From contig CALGZC010000007.1 in NCBI GenBank assembly GCA_937934745.1, positions 48,976-112,975 on the forward strand: a DNA stretch of 64,000 bases, read 5' to 3'. The DNA is from an uncultured Blastocatellia bacterium. Lineage in GTDB: Bacteria; Acidobacteriota; Blastocatellia; Chloracidobacteriales; Chloracidobacteriaceae. The notes beneath the pieces are model-generated. The model worked only from the letters and a program-made list of their open reading frames with translations. It was not told the DNA's origin and did no database searches. The translations under genes were made by a program, and so were the position numbers. Positions 9,610 through 18,845 of this stretch are shown here, piece by piece. How positions within the stretch are numbered: position 1 is the stretch's first letter; every line of letters begins with the position of its first letter.

Positions 9610-10029
9610 ATGCGCGTCGAACTGGCGAAGACGTTTTTCTTTGAGGCAGCCCACCACCTGCCGTATGTGCCCCCCGATCACAAGTGCCGTCGTCTGCACG
9701 GACACAGCTACCGGGTTGAAATTGTCGTTCGCGGTGACGTGGACCGGGAGCTGGGCTGGTTGATGGACTTTGACCAAATCCGGCAGGCGTTTGAACCGAT
9801 CCGACTTCAGCTCGATCACTACTACCTCAACGAAATTCCCGGCCTCGAAAATCCTACCAGTGAAATCCTCGCGCGCTGGATTTGGGAACGGCTCGCCCCG
9901 ACATTACCTTGTTTGTATCGGGTAAGCATTGCTGAGACTTGCACTTCAGCCTGCCACTACTACGGCGAGTCTGCTTCGGCCGACACGTGTGAGACGGAAG
10001 ACCTATGCAGTCGAGTTCAGACGCCCTAA
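9610..10029 (+). CDS. queD: 6-carboxytetrahydropterin synthase / 6-pyruvoyl-tetrahydropterin synthase family
   Basis: FFFEAAHHLPYVPPDHKCRRLHGHSYRVE, GWLMDFDQI, LDHYYLNEIPGLENPTSEILARWIWERL, ETCTSACHYYG. Confidence 0.9.
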   Translation: MRVELAKTFFFEAAHHLPYVPPDHKCRRLHGHSYRVEIVVRGDVDRELGWLMDFDQIRQAFEPIRLQLDHYYLNEIPGLENPTSEILARWIWERLAPTLPCLYRVSIAETCTSACHYYGESASADTCETEDLCSRVQTP

Positions 10030-11237
10030 GGCAGCGCGCACCATGGCTGATTTTTTTGGTGACGCTGGTGGATCAGATTGGCTGGGGGATGGTGATTCCC
10101 ATTCTGCCGACCTACGCGCGAACCTTTGGAGGATCGCCGATTATCGTCGGCTGGCTGTTGTCCTCGTACTCGATTGCGCAACTGTTGTTTGCGCCGTTCA
10201 TCGGACGACTATCCGACCGTAAGGGACGCAAACCGTTGCTGCTGGCGTGCATGGGTGGATCGGCCGTTGCGGCAGCCGCGACCGGGGCAGCCTCGCTGCT
10301 GACCGACCATACGCTGGCGCTGAGTGTGTTGTTTTTGGCACGCGCCCTAGACGGTGTCACAGGGGGCAATACGGCGCTGGCCATGAGCTATGCCAGCGAC
10401 ATTGCCCGTCCAGAACGCCGTGCGCAGAGTCTGGGCATGATTGGCGCGGCCATTGGCCTGGGATACACCATCGGCCCGGCGCTCGGTGGACTTATTGCCG
10501 GCTATACCGATGCTGCAACACCGTTTTACGTCGCGGCAGGGTTGGCGCTCCTCAACGGCTTGGTCATGTGGTGGCTGCTGCCGGAGAGCCTGTCGCCCGA
10601 ACGCCAGGCCGAAGCCACACGGCAGTACGAAACCGGCGATCTGCTGGCCGCCTGGATGTGGTTGCGCCATCCGCAACTGGGGCCGCTGTTGGTCATCAAC
10701 TTTTTGTTCATCGTGGCCGCCTCCTGTTACCAAATGATGCTACCGCTCTATACCAACCTGCGCTTTGCGTTGGGAGAGCGCGATAACAGCTACCTTTTCG
10801 CCTTCCTTGGTCTGACGATGACTGTCGTCCAGGCGGGTTGCATCCGTCCGTTGGTCCATTGGTTCGGGGAGCGCGCCGTGTTTGCCTGCGGGATCAGCCT
10901 CCTGACGCTGACGCTTGCTGTGGCACCGCTGGCGGGGACAGTGACCGGGTTGATTTGGCTGTGCGCCGGCATGGGGATTGGGACGGCGCTGGCAAATCCA
11001 ACTTTGCTGGCGCTGTTGACGAACCACGCGGGGGATGAAGAATGCGGTGAGATTTTAGGGGTAGCGGCCGCGGTCGCCAGCCTCGGGCGCATCTTGGCAC
11101 CGGCTTGGTGTGGGTATGCTATGAAGCATGTGGCGATTGAGTCCCCGTTCGTGACAGGTGCAGCCCTAGCCGCGTTGGCAGCCGTAGTGTTCGTTGCCTT
11201 TGTCACGATGAGAACAACGGCATCGGCGCGGTCGTAA
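10005..11237 (+). CDS. MFS transporter (TetA-like)
   Basis: FLVTLVDQIGWGMVIPILPTYARTFG, GRLSDRKGRKPLLL; overlaps the end of queD. Confidence 0.85.
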   Translation: MQSSSDALRQRAPWLIFLVTLVDQIGWGMVIPILPTYARTFGGSPIIVGWLLSSYSIAQLLFAPFIGRLSDRKGRKPLLLACMGGSAVAAAATGAASLLTDHTLALSVLFLARALDGVTGGNTALAMSYASDIARPERRAQSLGMIGAAIGLGYTIGPALGGLIAGYTDAATPFYVAAGLALLNGLVMWWLLPESLSPERQAEATRQYETGDLLAAWMWLRHPQLGPLLVINFLFIVAASCYQMMLPLYTNLRFALGERDNSYLFAFLGLTMTVVQAGCIRPLVHWFGERAVFACGISLLTLTLAVAPLAGTVTGLIWLCAGMGIGTALANPTLLALLTNHAGDEECGEILGVAAAVASLGRILAPAWCGYAMKHVAIESPFVTGAALAALAAVVFVAFVTMRTTASARS

Positions 11238-11279
11238 TCCCCCGGTCAGTGGCGTAACTGCACAAGAGAAGGCAAATCC

Positions 11280-14200
11280 GTGTCACCACAGCGTGAAATC
11301 TACCGTGGTCCGATTCTTGGAAGACAGCGCCAGGCTCTGCTGGCGGCGCTCAAGGCCTACATCCAGCAGGGACGCGGGTCAAACGTAATTTACCTGGCTG
11401 CTTCACGGCCGCTGCTGGATGCCGTTTCCCGCTATCTGCTGGATGGGCAAGACTGCCTGGGGAGCTTTGACGGCCTACCGGTGTATCTCTTCAACGGTTT
11501 CATCCGCCGCCTCCTGGGGACGGCGCTGGTCGCCAAGGACGGGACGTGGGTTCCTGCACCACGACGCCGCGACATCAGTGGGGAGGACTACCCACTACGC
11601 CGTCCGCTCATTGCCCAGATCATGCGGCAACTGATGCAGCAAGAGCGCTTACCCGCCTTCGGCAGACTGGCCACATCTGGCGGCTGTGTCGCCTCTGTCA
11701 TCAAGCTCATCGGTGAAATTACGCGCGCCGGGAAAACGGCCGACGAGTTCGAGCAGATCGTCCAACACCGCCTTGCCCGCCACAGAGAAAGTTTGCCGGC
11801 GCCGGACCCGACCGGTGAGCGGGCGCCGCATCCGGCCGAACAAGTATACGGTTACGAACAAGACCTTGCCCTCATTGCACGGTGCTACAGCGCAGCGCTA
11901 AAAGCCGGAGGTTTCACCGAAAGTGATTACGACTACCTCCGCGCTATCGCCGCTCTAGACGGTCAACTCGATGGCCGTCCCTGCCGGACACCCTTTCTCG
12001 AAAGCGTGGCATGGGTCATCGTGGACGGTTTCTTTGACCTCACACCGGTTCAGGGTGAAATCCTGCGCCGCCTCGTGGCCCGTGTGCCGCGCTTGACGTT
12101 CCACGTTGAGGACGATGTGAACAATCCGCAGGTTTTCGCTCCCGTACGTGAAACCGTTGCCAAAATCTGCGCCATGGGTGAGGGGTTCACCGAAGTAACC
12201 TTCTATGACCAGGCGGCGCAGGAGCCGGACGACCCCGGACAGGAAGCCTTTGCCTGTCACACAATAGCCGCAGGACTTGAAGTTTTGCGGCAGGGATTGT
12301 TCAACCCGTCGTACACGCCGCCGCAAGCGGCCGGTGTTCCGCCACCGCCGGTCTTTGTGGCGGTGGCGCCGGACATTGAACGCGAACTGCGGAATCTAGC
12401 CAAAACCATCAAGCGGTACGTTGTGTTTGACCGCTTGCCGCCATCTGACATCGCCATTGTCATTCGAGACAAGGAAAGTTACGGGCCCCACCTGCGACGG
12501 ATTCTGACCGATGAAGGCATCGCCTACACGCTGGACGAGCGGCTGCCGGTGACAGACATTCCGGCAGTGCGCGCCTGGTTTAAGGTGCTTGCGGCAGCGA
12601 TTGAGCGCCCGGACACCGACCGGCACCCGCCCCCAGCAGCACGACCACCTGCCATTCCGGTCGGACATCTGGTGGCGGTGCTCAAAAGCGACTACTTCGC
12701 CGTACCAGGCTCTGACATCTCGGCTGATGATGTTGAAAATGTGGTTACCTTCGTGGGTGATAAACTGCACCTAGACGCCTGGCTGACACGCGCCGAGCGC
12801 CTGGCAGCCTACCTACGGGGGAGCGAAGCGACGGTCGGCGACAGCACGGGCATCCATGAAACGGTCACAGACGAACGCCTAGCCGGTGCAGTCCCCGCCG
12901 ACGAGAGTCCTGAGATGGCATCCACGCCGACAGTTCGGCCGGACGCAGTGACGGCTGCGGACCTCGAAGCCGTCGGCGGACTCCTCAAGCAACTGGGGTG
13001 TCTGCTGGCAACGATTCCGGTTGTCGGCCCACCCCAGACGCTGATTGCAGCCATTGAGCAAGTCGTACTCAGGCTGGGCTTTGAGACCCGGCTTGAAACA
13101 AATATTCGGGCAGCAGTTGGACGACCACGGGACTTGCTCCAAGCGACACTGGATTTGCGTGGCTTACAGGCCATCCGACGCGCTCTTGCGGCCGCTCAAC
13201 ATGCCCACCAGTGGGCTGCGCACGCCGTAACGGACATCCTCGGTGAGAACGCCAACGCCCAACCGGCACCAACAACGCTTGCCGTACTCCAAGCCGATCT
13301 GCTGCGGGCGCTGGATGGACTCACCCTGCGCGTTGAACCGGAAACGTTTGGCGCCGTGCGCATTCTTGAGGCGACTGAAGTGCGTGGATTGCACTTTCCG
13401 GTCATCTTTGTTCCGGGACTTGTCGAAGGCGGCTTTCCCTGCCGCCTTCCCGGCGATTGGATTTACCCGGCCGCCGAGCGCGAACGCCTCAAGAACGACG
13501 GCCTCACCCTGGAAGATATTTCACCGGCGACGCTGGCGAAGGAAGAACATTACTTCTACCAAGTGGTTTGTCGCGCTACCCGTGCAGTTCACTTATCGTA
13601 CCCAAACACCGGGGCAGAGGAAGAAGAATTGCTGCCTTCATCATTTCTAGCCGAAATTCAGCGGCTGATAGCCGAGACGCGCCCCGGCGGCCGACAGTAC
13701 ACAACTGTACCGAAAGGCTACGACGGCGCCACGCTGCTCCAGGCAAGTACCCGACACGAACTGCTGCGGCAAACTGCGGCCGTCGTGTCGCGCCAACAGC
13801 GTGGTGTCCCCATCGAAACACTCCTGTTACCACCGGATGATGACCTAGCACCAACACTACTACCATCAGAACAGGTGGCGGAAATTCAGACCTACATTGA
13901 CCAAAATGGTTGGCATAGCAAATTGCTCGTCCAACGCCTGGATGCAGAGCAGAAACGCTACGGAGACGGGTGGTCTCCGTTTGACGGGTGCATAGCAAGC
14001 ACCAACCTGCAGGATGTCCTGGCAGAGTACTTCGGCCCGACCTACGTCTTCAGCGCCACGGCACTTAACGAGTATGCTGCCTGTCCCTTTCGGTTTTTTT
14101 CTAATCGCGTGCTGCGCCTCCGGCCACGGGTCGTCGCTGCACTGGATTTACCAGTTGTAGAACGGGGACGCCTCATGCATGACATCCTCCGTGACTTCTA

Positions 14201-14990
14201 CCGCGAAATTCCATCTGAAACGGAATCAAAGCAGAACCGCTTGGGCCGACTGCAAGACGTGGCCAATCGCGTCTTTACAACCTATGAGCAGCGTCTCCCA
14301 CCGCTGAATGAACAGTTGTGGAACATTGAAAAGCGCATCTTGCTGAGACACCTTGAGCGCCTGATCGCCGAAGAAATGCAGCCCGGAAACGTTATCTTCA
14401 CGGAACTTGCCTTTGGGATGAGCACTGCCAACGCCGACGGACGCTCCAACAGACAACCACTGAAGCTTAGCAATGAGCTGGGCGAAATCATTCAACTTTG
14501 CGGGCAAATTGATCGCGTTGACTGCCTTAAAAACAGCAAACAAGAAATGGGAGCTTTTGTGGTGTATGATTACAAACTATCTACGGCTCCTTCAGTACGT
14601 GATATGCTAGAAGGACGCGATGTACAAATTGCAATCTACCTCAAGGCTATAGAGAATTGCTTCCCTGATTTACGACCTCTTGTTGGAGGAGGTTACTTCA
14701 CTATTACAAAAGAACCCCGTTGTCAGCAGGGTCTTTATCGGTTGGATTATGCGAACTTACTCAATCAATATTACGGATACACATTTCTCAATAAGGAAGA
14801 ATTTGAATCCAAACTTAAGATCATCCTTAACTATGTGTGGACGTACCATTCAAGAATAAAACAGGGGCAGTTCAAGGTACTTCCGGCACGTGGTTACAGA
14901 GAATGCAATTTTTGCGACTTTTCAGCAGTTTGTCGCTATGAAACCTACAGAATAAGACGTAAGATTCGATCAATCTGTTCCCCCCAGTAA
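11280..14990 (+). CDS. AddB-like PD-(D/E)XK nuclease family protein
   Basis: C-terminal nuclease: YAACPFRFFSNRVLRL, ERGRLMHDILRDFYRE, FVVYDYKLS, Fe-S type CNFCDFSAVC. GTG start. Confidence 0.75.
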   Translation: MSPQREIYRGPILGRQRQALLAALKAYIQQGRGSNVIYLAASRPLLDAVSRYLLDGQDCLGSFDGLPVYLFNGFIRRLLGTALVAKDGTWVPAPRRRDISGEDYPLRRPLIAQIMRQLMQQERLPAFGRLATSGGCVASVIKLIGEITRAGKTADEFEQIVQHRLARHRESLPAPDPTGERAPHPAEQVYGYEQDLALIARCYSAALKAGGFTESDYDYLRAIAALDGQLDGRPCRTPFLESVAWVIVDGFFDLTPVQGEILRRLVARVPRLTFHVEDDVNNPQVFAPVRETVAKICAMGEGFTEVTFYDQAAQEPDDPGQEAFACHTIAAGLEVLRQGLFNPSYTPPQAAGVPPPPVFVAVAPDIERELRNLAKTIKRYVVFDRLPPSDIAIVIRDKESYGPHLRRILTDEGIAYTLDERLPVTDIPAVRAWFKVLAAAIERPDTDRHPPPAARPPAIPVGHLVAVLKSDYFAVPGSDISADDVENVVTFVGDKLHLDAWLTRAERLAAYLRGSEATVGDSTGIHETVTDERLAGAVPADESPEMASTPTVRPDAVTAADLEAVGGLLKQLGCLLATIPVVGPPQTLIAAIEQVVLRLGFETRLETNIRAAVGRPRDLLQATLDLRGLQAIRRALAAAQHAHQWAAHAVTDILGENANAQPAPTTLAVLQADLLRALDGLTLRVEPETFGAVRILEATEVRGLHFPVIFVPGLVEGGFPCRLPGDWIYPAAERERLKNDGLTLEDISPATLAKEEHYFYQVVCRATRAVHLSYPNTGAEEEELLPSSFLAEIQRLIAETRPGGRQYTTVPKGYDGATLLQASTRHELLRQTAAVVSRQQRGVPIETLLLPPDDDLAPTLLPSEQVAEIQTYIDQNGWHSKLLVQRLDAEQKRYGDGWSPFDGCIASTNLQDVLAEYFGPTYVFSATALNEYAACPFRFFSNRVLRLRPRVVAALDLPVVERGRLMHDILRDFYREIPSETESKQNRLGRLQDVANRVFTTYEQRLPPLNEQLWNIEKRILLRHLERLIAEEMQPGNVIFTELAFGMSTANADGRSNRQPLKLSNELGEIIQLCGQIDRVDCLKNSKQEMGAFVVYDYKLSTAPSVRDMLEGRDVQIAIYLKAIENCFPDLRPLVGGGYFTITKEPRCQQGLYRLDYANLLNQYYGYTFLNKEEFESKLKIILNYVWTYHSRIKQGQFKVLPARGYRECNFCDFSAVCRYETYRIRRKIRSICSPQ

Positions 14991-15020
14991 AACATCAAGC
15001 CCTTCGTGGAGGATACAAGC

Positions 15021-17555
15021 ATGTCCCAAGCGAAAACACTGCTTTCGGAGTCGGCCGACAATCTCTCGGCATACGAAAGCTACCATGGGCTGACAGCCCA
15101 AGCCATTCAACGCGGTTTCCTCGACCACTTAGAGTTTACTCTCGCCAAAGACCGTTTCAGCATGACCGAGCTGGACCGCTATGTGGCGCTGGCATACACC
15201 ATTCGGGATCGGTTGATCGAACGCTGGCTACGGACGCAGGACGCTTACTACCGTGCTGATGCCAAGCGAGTGTACTACCTTTCAATGGAGTTTCTCATGG
15301 GCCGAACGCTAGGGAATGCCATTATCAACCTGAATCTCAAGGAGGAGTGCCAAAAAGCCCTTGCTGACCTTGGCTACACACTTGAAGAAGTTCAGGAAAT
15401 TGAGCCTGACGCCGGACTTGGTAACGGTGGTCTTGGTCGTCTGGCAGCCTGCTTTCTAGATTCCATGGCTACCCTAGCACTGCCGGGCTACGGTTACGGC
15501 ATTCGCTATGAGTACGGCATTTTTAACCAGCAGATCAAAAACGGCGAGCAAGTCGAGCAACCGGATAACTGGTTGCGCTACGGCAATCCTTGGGAGATTC
15601 CACGCCCTGAACTTCTATATCCAGTTCACTACTACGGTGAGGTTATTAAGTATCCCAATGGCAAGGGGAAGGTTATTCATAAGTGGATCCGGACAGAGAC
15701 GGTATTAGCGATGGCCTATGATACTCCAATCCCCGGTTACGGTGTGCAAAATGTCAATACCCTCCGTTTGTGGTCATCAAAAGCATCACGTGAATTTGAT
15801 TTTCATCACTTTAATGAGGGCGACTACATCAGCGCTGTACGCTCTAAAACCGAATCCGAAACTATTTCGAAGGTTCTCTATCCGAATGACAATCGCCACT
15901 CAGGCAAAGAATTACGCCTGAAGCAGGAATACTTCTTTGTATCGGCGACGCTCCAGGATATTTTCCGGCGCTACAAGAAAAATCGGTCCAGTTTTGATGA
16001 TTTTCCCGATAAGGTTGCCATCCAGCTCAACGACACACACCCGGCGATTGCGATTGCCGAACTCATGAGAATTTTTGTAGATATTGAAGAATTGCCTTGG
16101 GACAAGGCTTGGGAGTTGACACGTGCGACAATTGCCTACACGAACCACACTGTTCTCCCTGAAGCATTAGAGAAGTGGACGGTTGATCTCATGGGGCACG
16201 TCTTGCCACGTCACTTAGAGATCATCTATGAAATTAACCATAAGTTCCTTCGTGAAGTTCGCGCAAAGTACCCGAATAATGAAGCACTTGTACAGCGTGT
16301 TTCACTAATTGAAGAGCCAATTCCAAATGTCCGTCCAAAATGTATCCGAATGGCAAACCTTGCCATTATAGGATCGCACCGTGTCAACGGTGTTGCTAAG
16401 CTCCACACAGAGATACTCAAGCACAAACTCTTCCATGATTTTGCAATGATGTATCCTGAAAAGTTTGAAAACAAAACAAACGGCATTACACAGCGCCGCT
16501 GGCTTATGTCATGTAATCCACGTCTGGCATCCCTCATCACCGAGGCCATCGGCAACAAGTGGGTCACTGATCTGTATGAAATGGAAAAACTGATTCCCTT
16601 TGCCGAAGATGCCGGCTTTCGTCATGAATGGCGAAAAATCAAACAAGACGGAAAAGACCATCTCATTGAACTGATTAAGCGTGGTTGGAAAGGTAAACTG
16701 AAAATCAACAAGGCCTCCATGTTTGATTGTCAGGTAAAGCGCATCCATGAATACAAGCGCCAACTTCTCAATGTTTTACATGTGATCACACTATACAATC
16801 GTCTGCGGCATAACCCGAACCTCGATATTACGCCACGCACGATTATTTTCTCCGGTAAAGCTGCACCAGGCTACCGTCTGGCAAAGTTGATTATTCGGCT
16901 CATCAATACTGTTGCCGAAATTATCAATAATGATGTCGTGACACGCGATCGCTTACGTATTGTTTTTCTCCCTAACTATCGCGTTTCTTTGGCCGAGAAA
17001 ATTCTCCCGGGTGCAGAACTTTCTGAACAAATTTCCACTGCCGGTATGGAAGCTAGTGGAACCGGCAACATGAAGTTTGCACTTAACGGCGCACTGACAA
17101 TTGGCACACTCGACGGAGCAAACATTGAGATTGCCGAAGAAGTAGGACGCGAGAATATTTTTATTTTCGGATTGAATGTTGAAGAAATAGAGGCGCTCAA
17201 GCCACACTATTCATCCTGGGACTATTTCCACAACGATCTTGAGTTGAATGAGGTCCTCAACATGATTGGCGGAGGCTACTTCAATCCACTCGACAGAGAA
17301 CTTTTCCATCCGATCCTCTTTTCCCTCCTTGAAGGAGGCGATCAGTACATGGTGCTGGCCGACTACCGCGCTTATGTTGACTGTCAGGAGCAAGTTTCAC
17401 AGGCATACCTCAACCAGGATGAGTGGACGCGGAAATCCATTCTCAATGCGGCTAAAATGGGTAAGTTCTCAAGCGACCGGACGATTCAAGAATATGCCCA
17501 GTCGATCTGGAAGGTAACGCCTGTTCACGTCAACCTGGCAACCTGTGAAGTCTAG
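15021..17555 (+). CDS. glgP: Glycogen/starch phosphorylase
   Basis: VYYLSMEFLMGRTLGNAIINL, EPDAGLGNGGLGRLAACFLDSMATL, VFLPNYRVSLAEKILPGAELSEQISTAGMEASGTGNMKFALNGALTIGTLDGANIEI. Confidence 0.97.
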   Translation: MSQAKTLLSESADNLSAYESYHGLTAQAIQRGFLDHLEFTLAKDRFSMTELDRYVALAYTIRDRLIERWLRTQDAYYRADAKRVYYLSMEFLMGRTLGNAIINLNLKEECQKALADLGYTLEEVQEIEPDAGLGNGGLGRLAACFLDSMATLALPGYGYGIRYEYGIFNQQIKNGEQVEQPDNWLRYGNPWEIPRPELLYPVHYYGEVIKYPNGKGKVIHKWIRTETVLAMAYDTPIPGYGVQNVNTLRLWSSKASREFDFHHFNEGDYISAVRSKTESETISKVLYPNDNRHSGKELRLKQEYFFVSATLQDIFRRYKKNRSSFDDFPDKVAIQLNDTHPAIAIAELMRIFVDIEELPWDKAWELTRATIAYTNHTVLPEALEKWTVDLMGHVLPRHLEIIYEINHKFLREVRAKYPNNEALVQRVSLIEEPIPNVRPKCIRMANLAIIGSHRVNGVAKLHTEILKHKLFHDFAMMYPEKFENKTNGITQRRWLMSCNPRLASLITEAIGNKWVTDLYEMEKLIPFAEDAGFRHEWRKIKQDGKDHLIELIKRGWKGKLKINKASMFDCQVKRIHEYKRQLLNVLHVITLYNRLRHNPNLDITPRTIIFSGKAAPGYRLAKLIIRLINTVAEIINNDVVTRDRLRIVFLPNYRVSLAEKILPGAELSEQISTAGMEASGTGNMKFALNGALTIGTLDGANIEIAEEVGRENIFIFGLNVEEIEALKPHYSSWDYFHNDLELNEVLNMIGGGYFNPLDRELFHPILFSLLEGGDQYMVLADYRAYVDCQEQVSQAYLNQDEWTRKSILNAAKMGKFSSDRTIQEYAQSIWKVTPVHVNLATCEV

Positions 17556-17708
17556 GTCGCCTTTCCTTTTGTGCCTTTCCTTGCGAAGTGGGAGCAACGG
17601 CTAACGGCGACCGGTATCGTCTGCAGTTGCTTGCCGAACAGTGAGTATGAGGCCCTGATGACAACGATGAGGATACAGCCGGTATGGCTTCCACTTCGTG
17701 CGCCTCTC

Positions 17709-18326
17709 CTACGGGGACTGATCCTGCCGGACAGGTGACGAGAGCAAGACCTCTGCGAAGGCGCGAATGGCGGCAAAACCAACAGCCCCTGCCTGAACAA
17801 CCAATCGGGCGTTGTGCTCTGTGACGCCACCCAAAGCAAACAGTGGCAGGGTTGTAGTGCGGGCCAGTGCTGCAAAGGCTGCCAAACCGAGAACGGCCTT
17901 GTTGCCTGTTGGAAAAACAGGTCCGCACACGGCAAAGTCGGCGAAGCCCTCTGCCGCAGCAATTTCAGTTCGGTTGTGCGTCGAGACGGCGATGAGAAAA
18001 CCATCCGGGGTGCAGCGCCGCACGACGGCCGCCGGTAGCGAGTGCGTTGTCAGATGAACGCCGTGTGCGCCGGCAGCCAGTGCCACGTCGAAACGGTCGT
18101 TGATGAGAAGCCGTGTCCGCGATCCCTTCAGGGTCGCCAGCATAGCGGTGGCTGTCATCGTAAGGTGGCGGGCTGTGAGGTCTTTCTCGCGCAGTTGCAA
18201 GTAGTCAATGTTGTTCTGGGCTGCAAAACGCGCCAGTGCAACCAACCGCGCCTGGGCAACGGCTTCGCTATAGGTTTCGCCTGAGCGGAAGAGTTGGCGG
18301 CGGTCGGTAATGAGATAGCGTTGCAT
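17709..18326 (-). CDS. thiE: Thiamine phosphate synthase
   Basis: MQRYLITDRRQLF, YLQLREKDLTAR, LLINDRFDVALAAGAHGVHL, VCGPVFPTGNK. Confidence 0.85.
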   Translation of the reverse strand: MQRYLITDRRQLFRSGETYSEAVAQARLVALARFAAQNNIDYLQLREKDLTARHLTMTATAMLATLKGSRTRLLINDRFDVALAAGAHGVHLTTHSLPAAVVRRCTPDGFLIAVSTHNRTEIAAAEGFADFAVCGPVFPTGNKAVLGLAAFAALARTTTLPLFALGGVTEHNARLVVQAGAVGFAAIRAFAEVLLSSPVRQDQSP

Positions 18327-18455
18327 CGGTACAGGCTCACCGAGTGTGTCCAGACGGTGAAAGTCCCAACTCGTGGCGTGTGAGCTCGGACAGACCTGAT
18401 TACTTGAAGTTGGGTTCGGATGCCGCAACGAGCCTTAGGGTAATGTTCAGGAGGA

Positions 18456-18722
18456 TCATTTCGGCGACTGGGTCGGTGCTTGGTTCAGGGCAGTGATTTC
18501 AAGCAGTCCGAGAGTCACGTTGGCCAGTCCAAGCCCCGTGACAGCTCCCCGGACGTAGCCACTCTGAACGAGTGACACAAGACCGCTGCCGGGGAAGCGC
18601 GTCGTCACCCAGAAAAGAAAAAAGTTGTGTTCCCAGTAACTCGTCCAGGGGATGACAGCAAGTAGCAGTCCGACTTCAAAACAAAGCGCGATAAAGAGTA
18701 GCGCTGCGAGCTTGGCGGACAT
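18456..18722 (-). CDS. Small integral membrane protein
   Basis: Two hydrophobic segments in an 88-aa ORF (MSAKLAALLFIALCFEVGLLLAVIPWTSYWEHNFFLF). Confidence 0.5.
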   Translation of the reverse strand: MSAKLAALLFIALCFEVGLLLAVIPWTSYWEHNFFLFWVTTRFPGSGLVSLVQSGYVRGAVTGLGLANVTLGLLEITALNQAPTQSPK

Positions 18723-18845
18723 GTTCAATGTTTCCAATCGCCCAACAGGTGACTGTGGCCGGCTGCATTTTTGTGCTCGGTGCTTTCCACTTCTATCGCC
18801 GCGCCGTGTGTTGTCCCGGGGGCAGCCGGGTTATTACCTGCTCGA

